Below, one piece after another: positions 20,701 to 29,030 of a stretch of DNA of 64,000 bases (position 1 is its first letter; each line of letters begins with the position of its first letter). The notes beneath the pieces are model-generated. The model did not search any database. It was not told the DNA's origin and was given only the letters and a program-made list of their open reading frames with translations. Source of the DNA: Paracoccus aminovorans (GTDB lineage Bacteria > Pseudomonadota > Alphaproteobacteria > Rhodobacterales > Rhodobacteraceae); assembly GCF_001546115.1 (NCBI RefSeq), contig NZ_KQ955208.1, positions 836,977 through 900,976 on the forward strand, given 5' to 3'. The translations under genes were made by a program, and so were the position numbers.

Positions 20701-20795
20701 AGCCTGCTGAAGCTGTAGAGCCCCATCATGACCAGAACCAGGAAGACCGCGATGGCCGGCACCGGCTGCCGGATGGACCAGGCCGAGAAGTTCAT
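17733..20795 (-). CDS. RND family efflux transporter permease (HAE1-like)
   Basis: 1020 residues, normal AcrB length. The first span is preceded by WSIRQPVPAIAVFLVLVMMG; a large porter domain, spans 2-6, second porter domain and spans 7-12 follow. The proton-relay Asp pair is present (GILVDDAIVEIENIVRH) as is KNAIMLVEFA in the second half. It exports drugs or other amphiphiles in exchange for protons. Its ATG overlaps the stop of the adaptor gene (ATGA), so both are co-translated; no outer membrane channel gene is adjacent. Confidence 0.95.
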   Translation of the reverse strand: MNFSAWSIRQPVPAIAVFLVLVMMGLYSFSRLAVTAMPNIDLPLVSVVVSQPGAAPSELTRQVVQPIEDSIASITGVRHITSTALDGSARIYVEFELETDTDRAVNDVKDAVANVRADLPESIVEPLIHRIDVSGMAILTYAVSDPGKSIEQLSDFVDDVVARDLSTVPGVASITRIGGADRQINVDLDPARIQAFGLTAAEISDQLRAKNIDLGGGRGDLAGTEFSIRALGSAGDVARLAETPILIGGGDTGGHTVRLDQLGRVSDGASEERTFALLNGQPVVAFGVFRGSGESDLVAGDGAKARIAEIAARHPGTRIQLIDDATSHTSNSYHSTMDTLYEGAALAVVVVFLFLRNWRATLIAAVALPLSIIPTFFVMHMLGFTLNGVSLLAITLVTGILVDDAIVEIENIVRHINMGVPAYDASMEAANEIGLTVIAISFSIVAVFAPVSFMGGIPGQYFKQFGLTVAVSVLFSLLVARLITPMLAAYFLRDSTHLPEERDGPVLRGLIAVLGWTLRHRGLTLLMGMGVFALSIFSATLLPTEFIPAQDVGRSQVSIELPPGATPRETEAAAAMISQRISAAPEVRSVFVNGGEDDVAKAKLMVNYGPKDERERSSFAVEDELKEHLAAIPDLRIDFQNQEGNADLSISVLGDTEDAAAEAAERLMAAMKTLPALEGVRSSASLERPEIQIHPRPEVAAQLGVTASALATTLRVATLGDTESNLAKFNAGDKQIPIMVRLDEAARRDLMTVRNLRVPSSAGQLPLEAVADVTLSAGATEIGRYDRRYQTTVSGNLAEGALLGPVSAQVTGLQQGIELPAGTEIKPSGDAEIMAEVFQAFSVAMVSGVVLTYVVLVLLFHNFITPVSILMSLPLAIGGAILALFLTGNSISMSVVIGFLMLMGIVTKNAIMLVEFAVSAIERGVEKRAAILDAVHKRARPIVMTTIAMTAGMVPSALGTGEGAEFSAPMAISVIGGLLLSTLLSLLFVPSLFSVVHGGQVRVGRWLVRRIGLNARPAGE

Positions 20796-21967
20796 GGCGC
20801 CGCCCTGACCCGGTCGCCGCTGCGGAAGAAGGCGCCGGCCCTGGCCACCACCTGCTCGCCCTCGCGCAAGCCCTCGAGGATCTCGCGCCGGCCCTGCCAG
20901 ATCAGCCCGGCCTTGACCGGCCGGGTCTCGATCACGCCGTCCTTGACCACCTGCACCCGCTCGCCCTGCTCATCGGCCAGGATCGCCGACAGCGGCACGG
21001 TCAGCGCCTCGCGCCGGTCGGTGACGATCCAGCCGCTGGCAAACAGCCCCAGCCGCAGCCGCGGATCGGGGTCCAGCGCCACCCGCGCCGTGCCGAGCCG
21101 CGTCACCGGATCGACCGAGGCAGGCGCCAGCCGCAGCCGGCCGGCGACCGGGCCCAGTCCCGCCACGTCGATCAGGGCGGCATCGCCCGGCGTCAGCTGC
21201 GCCAGCGCGGTTTCGATCACATCAGCTGCCAGCTCGATCTCGCCCGCCGCGATGAGGGTGAAAAGCGCATCGCCCCCGGTGCCCGAGATCGCGCCCAGCT
21301 CGGCGGTGCGCGCCACCACCACGCCATCGACCGGCGCGGTGATGCGGGCATGGCCCAGGTTCAGCCGGGCGATCCGGCGCGCGGCATCGGCCTGCGCCAA
21401 AGCCGCGCGTGCCACCCCCAGCCCGTCCGAGGCCGAGGCCGCCGCCGCCCGGGCCGAGGCCTCGGTCGCGACCGCCTGGTCCAGCACCGCCTGGCTGGCG
21501 TTGCCGCTGCGGCGCAGGCTGCGCGTGCGCTCCAGGGCCGATGCTGCCTCGGTCGCGGTCGCCTCGGCACTGGCGATCTGGCTTTCGGCCTGGCGGATGC
21601 CGGCCTCGGCGCGCTGATATTCGGCCTCGGCCTGCGCCAGCTGCGCCTCCAGCGTCTCGTCGGAAAGCTGCGCCAGCACCGCGCCGGCCTTGACGCTGTC
21701 GCCGACCTCGGCCGCAATCTGGGTGATCTCGTAGCCCGCGACATTGGCATGGACCTGCACCGCCTGCCGCGCCACCAGCGAGCCCGAGACCGGCACCCGC
21801 GCCTGCACCGGGCCGCGCTCGGCCTTGGCCAGCGTCACCAACGGCGCCTCGGCCGACGGCTCGGGCTGGGCGGCGGCGCCCGCCGTCTGCGCCATGGCCG
21901 GCAGCGCGGGAAGCGCCAGGACCAGGCCCAACAGGGCGGCGCAAATGCTGCGGCGAACAGCCGTCAT
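20792..21967 (-). CDS. RND efflux periplasmic adaptor subunit
   Basis: 391 residues. A signal peptide (ALLGLVLALPALPAMAQ) is followed by a lipoyl-like half (VQVHANVAGYEITQIAAEVG), a coiled-coil hairpin rich in Ala/Gln/Glu (about 100-190, QLAQAEAEYQRAEAGIRQAE), the second lipoyl half (RITAPVDGVVVARTAELG) and beta-barrel domains. It bridges the inner-membrane RND pump to an outer-membrane channel. First gene of the pair. Confidence 0.93.
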   Translation of the reverse strand: MTAVRRSICAALLGLVLALPALPAMAQTAGAAAQPEPSAEAPLVTLAKAERGPVQARVPVSGSLVARQAVQVHANVAGYEITQIAAEVGDSVKAGAVLAQLSDETLEAQLAQAEAEYQRAEAGIRQAESQIASAEATATEAASALERTRSLRRSGNASQAVLDQAVATEASARAAAASASDGLGVARAALAQADAARRIARLNLGHARITAPVDGVVVARTAELGAISGTGGDALFTLIAAGEIELAADVIETALAQLTPGDAALIDVAGLGPVAGRLRLAPASVDPVTRLGTARVALDPDPRLRLGLFASGWIVTDRREALTVPLSAILADEQGERVQVVKDGVIETRPVKAGLIWQGRREILEGLREGEQVVARAGAFFRSGDRVRAAP

Positions 21968-22038
21968 CGTCCCCTCCTCGAGGAAATCCGGCGCAGAGCA
22001 TAGCCGCGCCCCGGGGTGGCAACAATGGCGGCCGGGAA

Positions 22039-22821
22039 TCAGAACGAGATCGTGACGCCGGGTAGCTTCAATTCGCCGATCAGCTCGCGCAGTTCCTGGC
22101 GGGCGGCGATGTTCGACATGCTCAGCTGCTCGGTGCCGATGTCTTTCAGGTCCAGCAGCGTCAGCCCGCGCGGGAACAGCTCGCGAAAGATCACCCGCTC
22201 GGAAAAGCCGGGGGCGACGCGGAAGCCGATGCGTTTCGACAGCATGGCCAGCGCGCCGCCGACCTTGCGCTTGTTGTGCATGGCCTGGGTGCCCAGGCGG
22301 TTCCGCAGCACCAGCCAGTCGATCGGGCCGGCGCCGGCCTGACCGCGCAATTGCCGCGCCGACCAGACCATCTCGGCATAAATCGAGGGGCCCAGGATCT
22401 TGCCCTCGGGCGAGAGCCGCGCCAGCAGGTCGAAATCGACGAAACTGTCGTTCATCGGCGTGATCAGCGTATCGGCCAGCGTATGCGCCATCTGGCTGAG
22501 CCGGGTATGCGAGCCGGGGCAGTCCAGCAGGATGAAGTCACAATCGCGATCCAGCTCGGCCACCGCCTGCGACAGCGGATCGCTGTCCGGCCCGGTCTCG
22601 GCCGGCAGGTGGCCCAGGATCGGGGTCGGCAGGTCCAGCCCCTCGCGCTGGGTGAAATGGGCGCGGTTTTCCAGGTAGCGGCCAAAGCTGCGCTGGCGCA
22701 CGTCCAGGTCCAGCGCGCCGACCCGGTGGCCCATGCGCGCCAGCGCCGTCGCGACATGCATCGAGGTCGTGGACTTGCCCGAACCGCCCTTTTCGTTCCC
22801 GACCACAATGATATGCGCCAC
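22039..22821 (-). CDS. mipZ: MipZ-type division plane positioning ATPase
   Basis: 260 residues. It opens AHIIVVGNEKGGSGKST, the deviant Walker A of ParA/MinD ATPases (signature Lys11 and Lys16), followed by GALDLDVRQRSFGRYLENR, Walker A' and FILLDCPGSH. This matches MipZ of Rhodobacterales, which forms a gradient from the ParB-bound origin and keeps FtsZ away from the poles. The start is GTG at 22821 behind a GGGGGG ribosome site; upstream residues in frame are not conserved-looking. Confidence 0.92.
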   Translation of the reverse strand: MAHIIVVGNEKGGSGKSTTSMHVATALARMGHRVGALDLDVRQRSFGRYLENRAHFTQREGLDLPTPILGHLPAETGPDSDPLSQAVAELDRDCDFILLDCPGSHTRLSQMAHTLADTLITPMNDSFVDFDLLARLSPEGKILGPSIYAEMVWSARQLRGQAGAGPIDWLVLRNRLGTQAMHNKRKVGGALAMLSKRIGFRVAPGFSERVIFRELFPRGLTLLDLKDIGTEQLSMSNIAARQELRELIGELKLPGVTISF

Positions 22822-23090
22822 GAATCCCCCCCGGGCCTGCGCCAGTTCCGCCGCGGACCATAGGCCGCGCCTCGGCCGATGAAAAGCGCCGCGCAGGCGC
22901 GAATCACCGGCGACGTGGCGTTTTTCCCGCACCCGGCGCCGCTGCGGCCGGCCGCGCAAGCATTTGTTCCGGCTTCATTCTTTCATCACGACAAGGCAAG
23001 TCGAGTTTTATCTTGCAAAACACGACTGACTATGTCGTTATATAAGGGCCGGAACGTCCCGGCAGGTCAGCCAGGGAAAGGGAGACCAGG

Positions 23091-23315
23091 ATGCCCATGC
23101 TGAACCATCTGTCGGCTTCTGCCGCCGCCCTGCCCCGCTATGCGGTCAGCCTGATCGATCGCCGCACGGGCAGGCCGCACCGGATCTCGGACATTCCGCT
23201 GCGGCTGATCACCTGCGAGCCGTTCGAGGCCGCGCGCGACCTGATGCGCGACCGCGACCCCTCGCTTTGGGACACCGCCATTCACCGCCTTGACCAGAAG
23301 GGAGCCCTGCAATGA
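23091..23315 (+). CDS. Small protein of unknown function
   Basis: 74 residues, MPMLNHLSASAAALPRYAVS at the start and a charged helix-like end. The ribosome site GGGAAAGGGAGA lies just upstream. The 269-base gap before it has a distinctly AT-rich patch (about 22960-23055) with TTGCAA and TTATAT elements about 19 bases apart, a possible promoter. Its stop overlaps the start of the next small gene (ATGA), which supports both being real. No family recognised. Confidence 0.65.
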   Translation: MPMLNHLSASAAALPRYAVSLIDRRTGRPHRISDIPLRLITCEPFEAARDLMRDRDPSLWDTAIHRLDQKGALQ

Positions 23316-23518
23316 TCCGCGCCGTTTTCCCGACCCCGATCCGCAGCTATGCCACCATCGCGCTTTCGGCCTATCGCAGCGTGCAAGGCCCGGTGCTGCG
23401 GGAATATCGTGACGGCCGCGTCATGATCGATACCGGCCATGGCCCGATGACCGGCCAGCCGCTGAACCGGCCGCCGCGCGCGCCCAGCTGGATGCCGATC
23501 CTGGGGCTCGGCTACTGA
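23312..23518 (+). CDS. Small protein of unknown function
   Basis: 68 residues, soluble, Pro/Arg-rich end (PLNRPPRAPSWMPILGLGY). It begins in the last codons of the preceding 74-residue gene (ATGA overlap), so it is translated from the same message. A bidirectional terminator follows at 23583. No family recognised; the pair may act together. Confidence 0.65.
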   Translation: MIRAVFPTPIRSYATIALSAYRSVQGPVLREYRDGRVMIDTGHGPMTGQPLNRPPRAPSWMPILGLGY

Positions 23519-23582
23519 CCCCGCCGCGCGTCGGCACACCTCTCTCCCGTCCGGGGCCGCCCACCGCCCCGCTGAAAACGCA

Positions 23583-23608
23583 AAACGCCGCCCCTCGGGG
23601 CGGCGTTT
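23583..23608. terminator. Bidirectional terminator between convergent genes
   Basis: Two 12-base arms (AAACGCCGCCCC / GGGGCGGCGTTT) separated by 2 bases, with T-rich tails on both sides, lie between the 68-residue gene (plus) and rpmE (minus). Confidence 0.85.
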
Positions 23609-23631
23609 CCGTTGGCGCCGGTGGCGAGGGC

Positions 23632-23853
23632 TCAGAAGCCCAGGCCGGCGTATTTGTTCTTGAACTTCGACACGCGGCCGCCGGTGTCCATCAGCTTGGC
23701 CGAACCGCCGGTCCAGGCCGGATGCACGGTCGGGTCGATGTCCAGCGACATGGTGTCGCCTTCCTTGCCCCAGGTCGAGCGCAGCTGATAGGTGGTGCCG
23801 TCGATCATCTTCACGGTGATGAAGTGGTAGTCGGGGTGAATTTCTGCTTTCAT
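23632..23853 (-). CDS. rpmE: 50S ribosomal protein L31
   Basis: 73 residues, [20 protein letters not shown] with the [18 protein letters not shown] end typical of L31. The CxxC zinc pairs are absent, so it is a zinc-independent (C-minus) form, usual in this group. It lies 11 bases after rplS and closes the rpsP-rimM-trmD-rplS run. Confidence 0.95.
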   Translation of the reverse strand: MKAEIHPDYHFITVKMIDGTTYQLRSTWGKEGDTMSLDIDPTVHPAWTGGSAKLMDTGGRVSKFKNKYAGLGF

Positions 23854-23864
23854 GGCGCGTCTCC

Positions 23865-24245
23865 TCAGGCCTTGGCGTCGGCTTTGGGCTTGTAGTTGCT
23901 GACTTCGGCGATGCGGGCGGATTTGCCGCGACGGTCGCGCAGGTAGTACAGCTTGGCGCGGCGGACGCGGCCACGGCGCACGACGGTGATCGAGTCGATA
24001 TTGGTCGAATACAGCGGGAAGACGCGCTCGACACCCTCGCCGAACGAGATCTTGCGCACGGTGAACGAGGCACCGATGCCGCCGCCCTTGCGCGAGATCA
24101 CGACGCCTTCGTACATCTGCACGCGGGTGCGGGTGCCTTCGGTCACTTTATAGCCGACGCGGACGGTGTCGCCGGCCTTGAAGTCCGGGATTTCCTTGCC
24201 GAGCGAGGCGATCTGCTCGGCTTCCAACTGGGCGATCAGGTTCAT
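23865..24245 (-). CDS. rplS: 50S ribosomal protein L19
   Basis: 126 residues. [40 protein letters not shown] and [20 protein letters not shown] are diagnostic of L19. Its ATG overlaps the trmD stop (ATGA) and a GAGGAACC ribosome site lies inside the trmD end, so translation is coupled. Confidence 0.97.
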   Translation of the reverse strand: MNLIAQLEAEQIASLGKEIPDFKAGDTVRVGYKVTEGTRTRVQMYEGVVISRKGGGIGASFTVRKISFGEGVERVFPLYSTNIDSITVVRRGRVRRAKLYYLRDRRGKSARIAEVSNYKPKADAKA

Positions 24246-25105
24246 CGCTTTGGTTCCTCTTGATGCTCGCGGTGATCCCGCGATTGGTCTGATGCGCCCG
24301 AGAGCTGTCGGTCCTTTGCCGGGTCCATGCGGGTTTCCCCGTATGCCCGCCACAGATCGGGGCGGCGTTCCTTGGTCAGCCTTTCGGCCATGTCGCGCCG
24401 CCATGTGGCAATAGCCGCGTGATTTCCCGAAAGCAGAACCTCGGGTATCGCGCGGCCTTCCCATAGGGCGGGCTTCGTGTACTGGGGGTGCTCAAGCAGG
24501 CCATCGGAAAAGGATTCCTCGGCCAGTGACTCCTGATTCCCCAGCACGCGCGGTATAAGCCGAACCGTCGCGTCGATCAAGACCTGAGCCGCCAGTTCCC
24601 CGCCGGTCAGGACATAGTCGCCGATGCTGATTTCCTCGACATCGTGGGCGTCCAGCACGCGCTGGTCCACGCCCTCGAACCGGCCGCAGATCAGGGTCAT
24701 GCCGGGGCCGTTCGCCAGCTGGCGGGCGCGTTCCTGCGTGAAGGGCTTGCCGCGCGGCGACAGATAGATCACCGGCAGGCCGGGGCCGGCCTCGCGCAGG
24801 GCGGCGTCCATCACGTCGGGGCGGATCACCATGCCGGCGCCGCCGCCGGCGGGGGTGTCGTCGACATTGCGGTGCTTGCCGATGCCGAAGGGGCGCAGGT
24901 CGGTGGTGCGCAGGTTCCACAGCCCCTCGGCCAGCGCCCGGCCGGTCAAGGAAAGCCCCAGAACCCCCGGAAAAGCCTCGGGGAAAAGCGTGATGACCTG
25001 AGCGGTCCAGGCGCCCCTGACCTGCGGCTCCGCCAGCAGGTCGCGGGGTTGTCGGCTTTCACGGATCGAGAGCCGGCCGTGGGATTTCATCCCTTCCGCG
25101 CTCAT
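24242..25105 (-). CDS. trmD: tRNA (guanine-37-N1)-methyltransferase
   Basis: 287 residues. It has the SPOUT trefoil-knot signatures of Trm[52 protein letters not shown] and [18 protein letters not shown]. It methylates G37 of tRNAs to prevent frameshifting. The start is the ATG overlapping the rimM stop (ATGA), giving about 35 extra N-terminal residues compared with E. coli; translation may instead begin at MKSHGR five codons later. Confidence 0.95.
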   Translation of the reverse strand: MSAEGMKSHGRLSIRESRQPRDLLAEPQVRGAWTAQVITLFPEAFPGVLGLSLTGRALAEGLWNLRTTDLRPFGIGKHRNVDDTPAGGGAGMVIRPDVMDAALREAGPGLPVIYLSPRGKPFTQERARQLANGPGMTLICGRFEGVDQRVLDAHDVEEISIGDYVLTGGELAAQVLIDATVRLIPRVLGNQESLAEESFSDGLLEHPQYTKPALWEGRAIPEVLLSGNHAAIATWRRDMAERLTKERRPDLWRAYGETRMDPAKDRQLSGASDQSRDHREHQEEPKR

Positions 25106-25608
25106 TCCTCGGCATCCTCGGGCGGGTCGGCGATGATGCGGCCGGCGGCCAGGTCCACCGTCGGCACGAAGGCGCGGGTGAAGGGCAAAAGCAGGGTCTG
25201 CTTGCGGCCGGGGCAATGGATTTCCAGGATGTCGCCCGCGCCATGGTCATAGATGGCGCGGACCTTGCCCAGCAGCACGCCGCCGGCATCATAGACGGAA
25301 AGGCCAATCAGATCCGTATGATAGAATTCGTCGTCGGGCAGCGAGGGCAGCCGCTCGCGGTCGGCCCAGAGCGTCACGCCCTTCAGCGCCTCGGCATCCT
25401 CGCGCGTCTCGACGCCCGAGAGCCGGGCGCCCAGGCCGCCGGTCACCGGCCGGGTCAGCTTGAGGGTGAAGCTGCGCTTGCCATCCTCGGACCAGAGCGG
25501 ACCATATGCAGCGACATCATCAGGTTGCGAGGTAAAGCTCTTGAGCCTTACCTCGCCCCGGACGCCGAAGGCGCCTGCGATCGCGCCGACACAGATCCGC
25601 TCGGCCAT
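25102..25608 (-). CDS. rimM: 16S rRNA processing protein RimM
   Basis: 168 residues: [20 protein letters not shown] opens the RimM domain, [18 protein letters not shown] opens the PRC-barrel domain, and the end is [20 protein letters not shown]. It binds S19 and aids 30S maturation. It starts 4 bases after the rpsP stop. Confidence 0.95.
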   Translation of the reverse strand: MAERICVGAIAGAFGVRGEVRLKSFTSQPDDVAAYGPLWSEDGKRSFTLKLTRPVTGGLGARLSGVETREDAEALKGVTLWADRERLPSLPDDEFYHTDLIGLSVYDAGGVLLGKVRAIYDHGAGDILEIHCPGRKQTLLLPFTRAFVPTVDLAAGRIIADPPEDAEE

Positions 25609-25612
25609 GGGA

Positions 25613-25975
25613 TTATTCCGAAGCGGCTTCCGAGGCGGCGGCTTCGCGGGCGGCGCGCTTCTCGGCACGCTCTTTCGCGGCCTTGCCCGGCTCGCCTTTC
25701 TTCAGGTTCTTGCGCTCGGTTTTCTCTTTCGCGCCAGAGGCTTCCAGGAAACGCGCCACGCGGTCGGTCGGCTGGGCGCCCTGGGCAAGCCAGTATTGCA
25801 CGCGCTCGAGGTCCAGCTTGACGCGGTCTTCCGAGTCTTTCGCCAGCAGCGGGTTGTAGGTGCCCAGCTTCTCGAGGAAGCGGCCGTCACGCGGCATGCG
25901 CGAATCGGTCGCGACGATGGCGTAGTGCGGACGTTTCTTCGAGCCACCACGGGCCAGACGGATCTTCATTGCCAT
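25613..25975 (-). CDS. rpsP: 30S ribosomal protein S16
   Basis: 120 residues. [20 protein letters not shown] and [13 protein letters not shown] are S16 hallmarks; a Lys/Ala/Glu-rich tail (from about 85) extends it as in other alphaproteobacteria. The start MAMKIRL is chosen because AGGAG lies 7 bases upstream of it; the second Met is the alternative. Confidence 0.97.
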   Translation of the reverse strand: MAMKIRLARGGSKKRPHYAIVATDSRMPRDGRFLEKLGTYNPLLAKDSEDRVKLDLERVQYWLAQGAQPTDRVARFLEASGAKEKTERKNLKKGEPGKAAKERAEKRAAREAAASEAASE

Positions 25976-26022
25976 TGGTTTTCTCCTTTGAAATGGCGGG
26001 GTTGACGCGGGCGGGCCCTGCG

Positions 26023-26319
26023 TCAGGTCTGGAAGGTCTCGTGATGCCGGATCACTTCGGCAATCACGAAGTTCAGGAATTTGCGCGCGAATTCCGGGTC
26101 GAGATCGGCCTCGCGCGCGAGGCGTTCCAGCCGCTCGATCTGGCTCGCCTCGCGGGCGGGATCGGACGGAGGAAGGTCGTGTTCGGCCTTGAGGCGGCCG
26201 ACGTTCTGGGTGTGCTTGAAGCGCTCGGCCAGCGTATAGACCAGGATCGCGTCCAGACGGTCGATGCTGGCGCGATGCTCTTTCAAGAGAGCGGCGGCGC
26301 GGGCGGCGTCAGTGGTCAC
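26023..26319 (-). CDS. Chorismate mutase (AroQ type)
   Basis: 98 residues, all-helical: [39 protein letters not shown] and [12 protein letters not shown] fit the AroQ fold with its active-site Arg/Lys/Glu set. It converts chorismate to prephenate for Phe and Tyr. The start is GTG at 26319 with GGAGA 8 bases upstream. Between ffh and rpsP is its common place in this group. Confidence 0.92.
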   Translation of the reverse strand: MTTDAARAAALLKEHRASIDRLDAILVYTLAERFKHTQNVGRLKAEHDLPPSDPAREASQIERLERLAREADLDPEFARKFLNFVIAEVIRHHETFQT

Positions 26320-26455
26320 GCGGAAATCTCCAAGCCTTTGATTTCGTTCGGGGCGGCTGTACACCGCCCGTACACCGGGCGTACACCGCAGATGCAGCGC
26401 GCGTCGCTCATTGCGCCATGCCGGCCGAGGGCGGGCCCTGGTTGCAGACCGTGGC

Positions 26456-26520
26456 GGGGTATTTGAAAAACAGAGAAGCACCGAGGCCAGGCCCAGCTTT
26501 CTCTGTTTTTCAAATACCCC
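26456..26520. repeat. Perfect 22-bp inverted repeat (dispersed AAATACCCC motif pair)
   Basis: GGGGTATTTGAAAAACAGAG at 26456 onward is matched without mismatch over 22 bases by its complement at 26499-26520, with a 21-base loop. It lies in the 295-base gap between ffh and the chorismate mutase gene, 95 bases after the ffh stop, and would form a strong hairpin in either direction. The rest of the gap (26320-26455, 26521-26614) shows no gene. Confidence 0.85.
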
Positions 26521-26614
26521 GGCCAGGCGGCCGCCAGGCGCCAGGCCCGAGCGGAACGAGACGACACCGCCCTCCCCGGCCTTGCGGCGAAAGTCTTGGC
26601 GCGCGCGGTTGCCA

Positions 26615-28111
26615 TCACTTCTTCCCGAACAGCCCGGAAAGCCCGCCGGGCAGGTTCAGCTTGCCGAGATCGCCGCCCAAGCCCTTGGGATCCTGCAGCA
26701 TCCTGGTGGCCTCGGCCATCTTGGCCGGATCGACGTCGGCCATGTCGGGCAGGCCGCCGCCCTTGCCGCTCATGGCGCGCATGGCCTGCTTCAGCATGCC
26801 GCCCTTGCCCATCTTGCCGAGCTTCTTCATCGTGTCGGCCATCTGTTTCTGCATCTTCAGCAGCTTGTTCAGATCGGCCACCTCCATGCCGGCACCGGCG
26901 GCGATGCGCTTCTTGCGGCTGGCCTGCAGCAGGTCCGGGTTGGCGCGTTCCTTTTTCGTCATCGAGTTGATCAGCGCGATCTGGCGCTTGATCGCCTTGT
27001 CGTCGAAACCGGCGGCCTCGGCCTGCTTGGCCATCTTGCCCATGCCGGGCATCATGCCCATGATGGACTGCATCCCGCCCATCTTCATCATCTGTTCCAG
27101 CTGGCTCTTCAGGTCGTTCATGTTGAACAGACCCTTCTGGAAGCGCTTCATCATGCGCTCGGCCTGCTCGACCTCCAGCACCTCCTGCGCCTTCTCGACC
27201 AGGGCGACGATATCGCCCATGCCGAGGATGCGGCCGGCGACGCGGCTGGCGTCGAAGGCCTCCAGCGCGTCCATCTTTTCGCCCAGGCCGACGAAGCGGA
27301 TCGGCTTGCCGGTGACGGCGCGCATCGACAGCGCCGCGCCACCGCGGCCGTCGCCGTCCATCCGGGTCAGCACCACGCCCGAGATGCCGACCTTGCCGTC
27401 GAATTCGGTGGCGACGTTCACCGCGTCCTGGCCGGTCAGCCCGTCGACGACCAGCAGGGTCTCGCGCGGGTTGGCCACGTCGCGGACCGCCTGCACCTCG
27501 TCCATCAGCACTTCGTCGATATGCAGCCGGCCGGCGGTATCGAGCATGTAGACGTCATAGCCGCCGAAGCTCGCCTGCTGCTTGGCGCGTTTCGCGATCT
27601 GCACCGCGTTCTCGCCCGGGACGATCGGCAGGGTGTCGACGCCGATCTGCTGGCCCAGGATCGCAAGCTGCTCCATGGCGGCCGGGCGGTTGGTGTCCAG
27701 CGAGGCCAGCAGCACCCGCTTCTTCTCGCGGTCCTTGAGGCGCTTGGCCAGTTTCGCGGTGGTGGTGGTCTTGCCCGAGCCCTGAAGCCCGACCATCAGG
27801 ATCGGCGCCGGGGGATTGTCGATCCGCAGCGCGTCGGGCTCGCCCTCGCCCTGCAGCACCTTGATCAGCTCGTCATGGACGATCTTCACGACCTGCTGGC
27901 CGGGGGTGATCGACTTGGTGACGGCGCTGCCGGTGGCCTTGGCGGTGACGGATTTCACGAAGCTGCGCGCGACCGGCAGCGAGACGTCGGCTTCCAGCAG
28001 CGCGACGCGCACCTCGCGCATGGCGGCGGTGACGTCATCCTCGGTCAGGGCGCCCTGCTTGGTCAGCCGGTCGAAGACGCCGCCAAGGCGGTCGGACAGG
28101 TTTTCAAACAT
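26615..28111 (-). CDS. ffh: Signal recognition particle protein Ffh
   Basis: 498 residues: N domain (MFENLSDRLGGVFDRLTKQG), GTPase G domain with LQGSGKTTTTAKLAKRLK, DTAGRLHIDE, TRMDGDGRGGAALS, and a Met-rich M domain (from about 330) that binds 4.5S RNA and signal sequences. It targets membrane proteins co-translationally to FtsY and SecYEG. The start at 28111 has GGAGGG upstream. Confidence 0.98.
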   Translation of the reverse strand: MFENLSDRLGGVFDRLTKQGALTEDDVTAAMREVRVALLEADVSLPVARSFVKSVTAKATGSAVTKSITPGQQVVKIVHDELIKVLQGEGEPDALRIDNPPAPILMVGLQGSGKTTTTAKLAKRLKDREKKRVLLASLDTNRPAAMEQLAILGQQIGVDTLPIVPGENAVQIAKRAKQQASFGGYDVYMLDTAGRLHIDEVLMDEVQAVRDVANPRETLLVVDGLTGQDAVNVATEFDGKVGISGVVLTRMDGDGRGGAALSMRAVTGKPIRFVGLGEKMDALEAFDASRVAGRILGMGDIVALVEKAQEVLEVEQAERMMKRFQKGLFNMNDLKSQLEQMMKMGGMQSIMGMMPGMGKMAKQAEAAGFDDKAIKRQIALINSMTKKERANPDLLQASRKKRIAAGAGMEVADLNKLLKMQKQMADTMKKLGKMGKGGMLKQAMRAMSGKGGGLPDMADVDPAKMAEATRMLQDPKGLGGDLGKLNLPGGLSGLFGKK

Positions 28112-28340
28112 CGGCGGCCCTCCAATGGTTGCCGTTGCCCGCAAGGGGCGCGAATAAACAATAACGCCCCCGTGGGCGCGACGCGCTGACGGGGGGCGAT
28201 CCCCGGCAAGCGGGGACCGGAAGGCCAGACCTTCCGGGAATTGCGGGCTGAATATGCCGAAATCCGGGCCAAGTCAACCGCGGCCCCGGATTGACCCCGC
28301 CGCGGCAATGGCCAAAGCTTGGGCGGCAGAGGAGACAGCC

Positions 28341-28910
28341 ATGACCCATCCGATCAGCCGCTTCCCGGTGCCCTCGCTTGACGAGATGCCCGAGGACATC
28401 GCCGCCCGCATCCGCAAGGTGGCCGAGAAATCCGGCTTCGTGCCGAACGTCTTCCTGGCGCTGGCGCATCGGCCCGACGAATTCCGCGCCTTCTTCGCCT
28501 ATCACGACGCGCTGATGGAGCGCGAGGGCGGATTGACCAAGGCCGAGCGCGAGTTGATCGTGGTCGCGACCTCGGGGCTGAACCAGTGCCAGTATTGCGT
28601 GGTGGCGCATGGCGCGATCCTGCGCATCCGGGCCAAGAACGCTTTCATTGCCGACCAGGTGGCGGTGAACTGGCGCAAGGCCGACCTGACGCCCCGCGAA
28701 CGCGCCATGCTGGCCTATGCCGAGAAGGTGGCGCTGCGGGCGCAGGACATCGCGGCAGGCGACCATGCCGCCCTGCATGATGCCGGCTTCTCGCAGGACG
28801 AGATCTGGGACATCGGCGCCATCGCCGCCTTCTTCGGCATGTCGAACCGGCTGGTGAATGCCGGCGACATTCGCCCGAACGACGAATTCTACATGCTGGG
28901 CCGGGGCTGA
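28341..28910 (+). CDS. Peroxidase-related enzyme of the AhpD/CMD family
   Basis: 189 residues, all-helical. The thiol active site is NQCQYCVVAHGA (CxxC with downstream His), inside the KAERELIVVATSG carboxymuconolactone decarboxylase-like domain; the end is FFGMSNRLVNAGDIRPNDEF. The family is uncharacterised, probably thiol-dependent peroxide or radical defence. GGAGACAGCC precedes the ATG. Flanked by ffh (divergent) and an inverted repeat. Confidence 0.88.
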   Translation: MTHPISRFPVPSLDEMPEDIAARIRKVAEKSGFVPNVFLALAHRPDEFRAFFAYHDALMEREGGLTKAERELIVVATSGLNQCQYCVVAHGAILRIRAKNAFIADQVAVNWRKADLTPRERAMLAYAEKVALRAQDIAAGDHAALHDAGFSQDEIWDIGAIAAFFGMSNRLVNAGDIRPNDEFYMLGRG

Positions 28911-28946
28911 TCCCGGCACGCCGGCCCAAGCGGCGCTGTCGTGACG

Positions 28947-29012
28947 TGGGTATTTGCGAAACAGAGAAGACAGAGGCGCGGCGCCCCGTCTTCTTCGTTC
29001 CTCAAATACCCA
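28947..29012. repeat. Imperfect inverted repeat between convergent genes (dispersed motif pair)
   Basis: TGGGTATTTGCGAAACAGAG and the complement of TTCTTCGTTCCTCAAATACC form an imperfect hairpin of about 25 bp with a GC-rich loop (CGCGGCGCC). It sits between the AhpD-like gene (plus) and ecm (minus), so it is well placed as a bidirectional terminator. Same sequence family as 26456-26520. Confidence 0.75.
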
Positions 29013-29030
29013 TGCGAGCGTGCAACCGGC

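Noticed and set aside
26316..26618. A 100-codon minus frame between ffh and chorismate mutase
   Set aside because: It runs through the perfect inverted repeat and ends in the chorismate mutase start region; no ribosome site or family.
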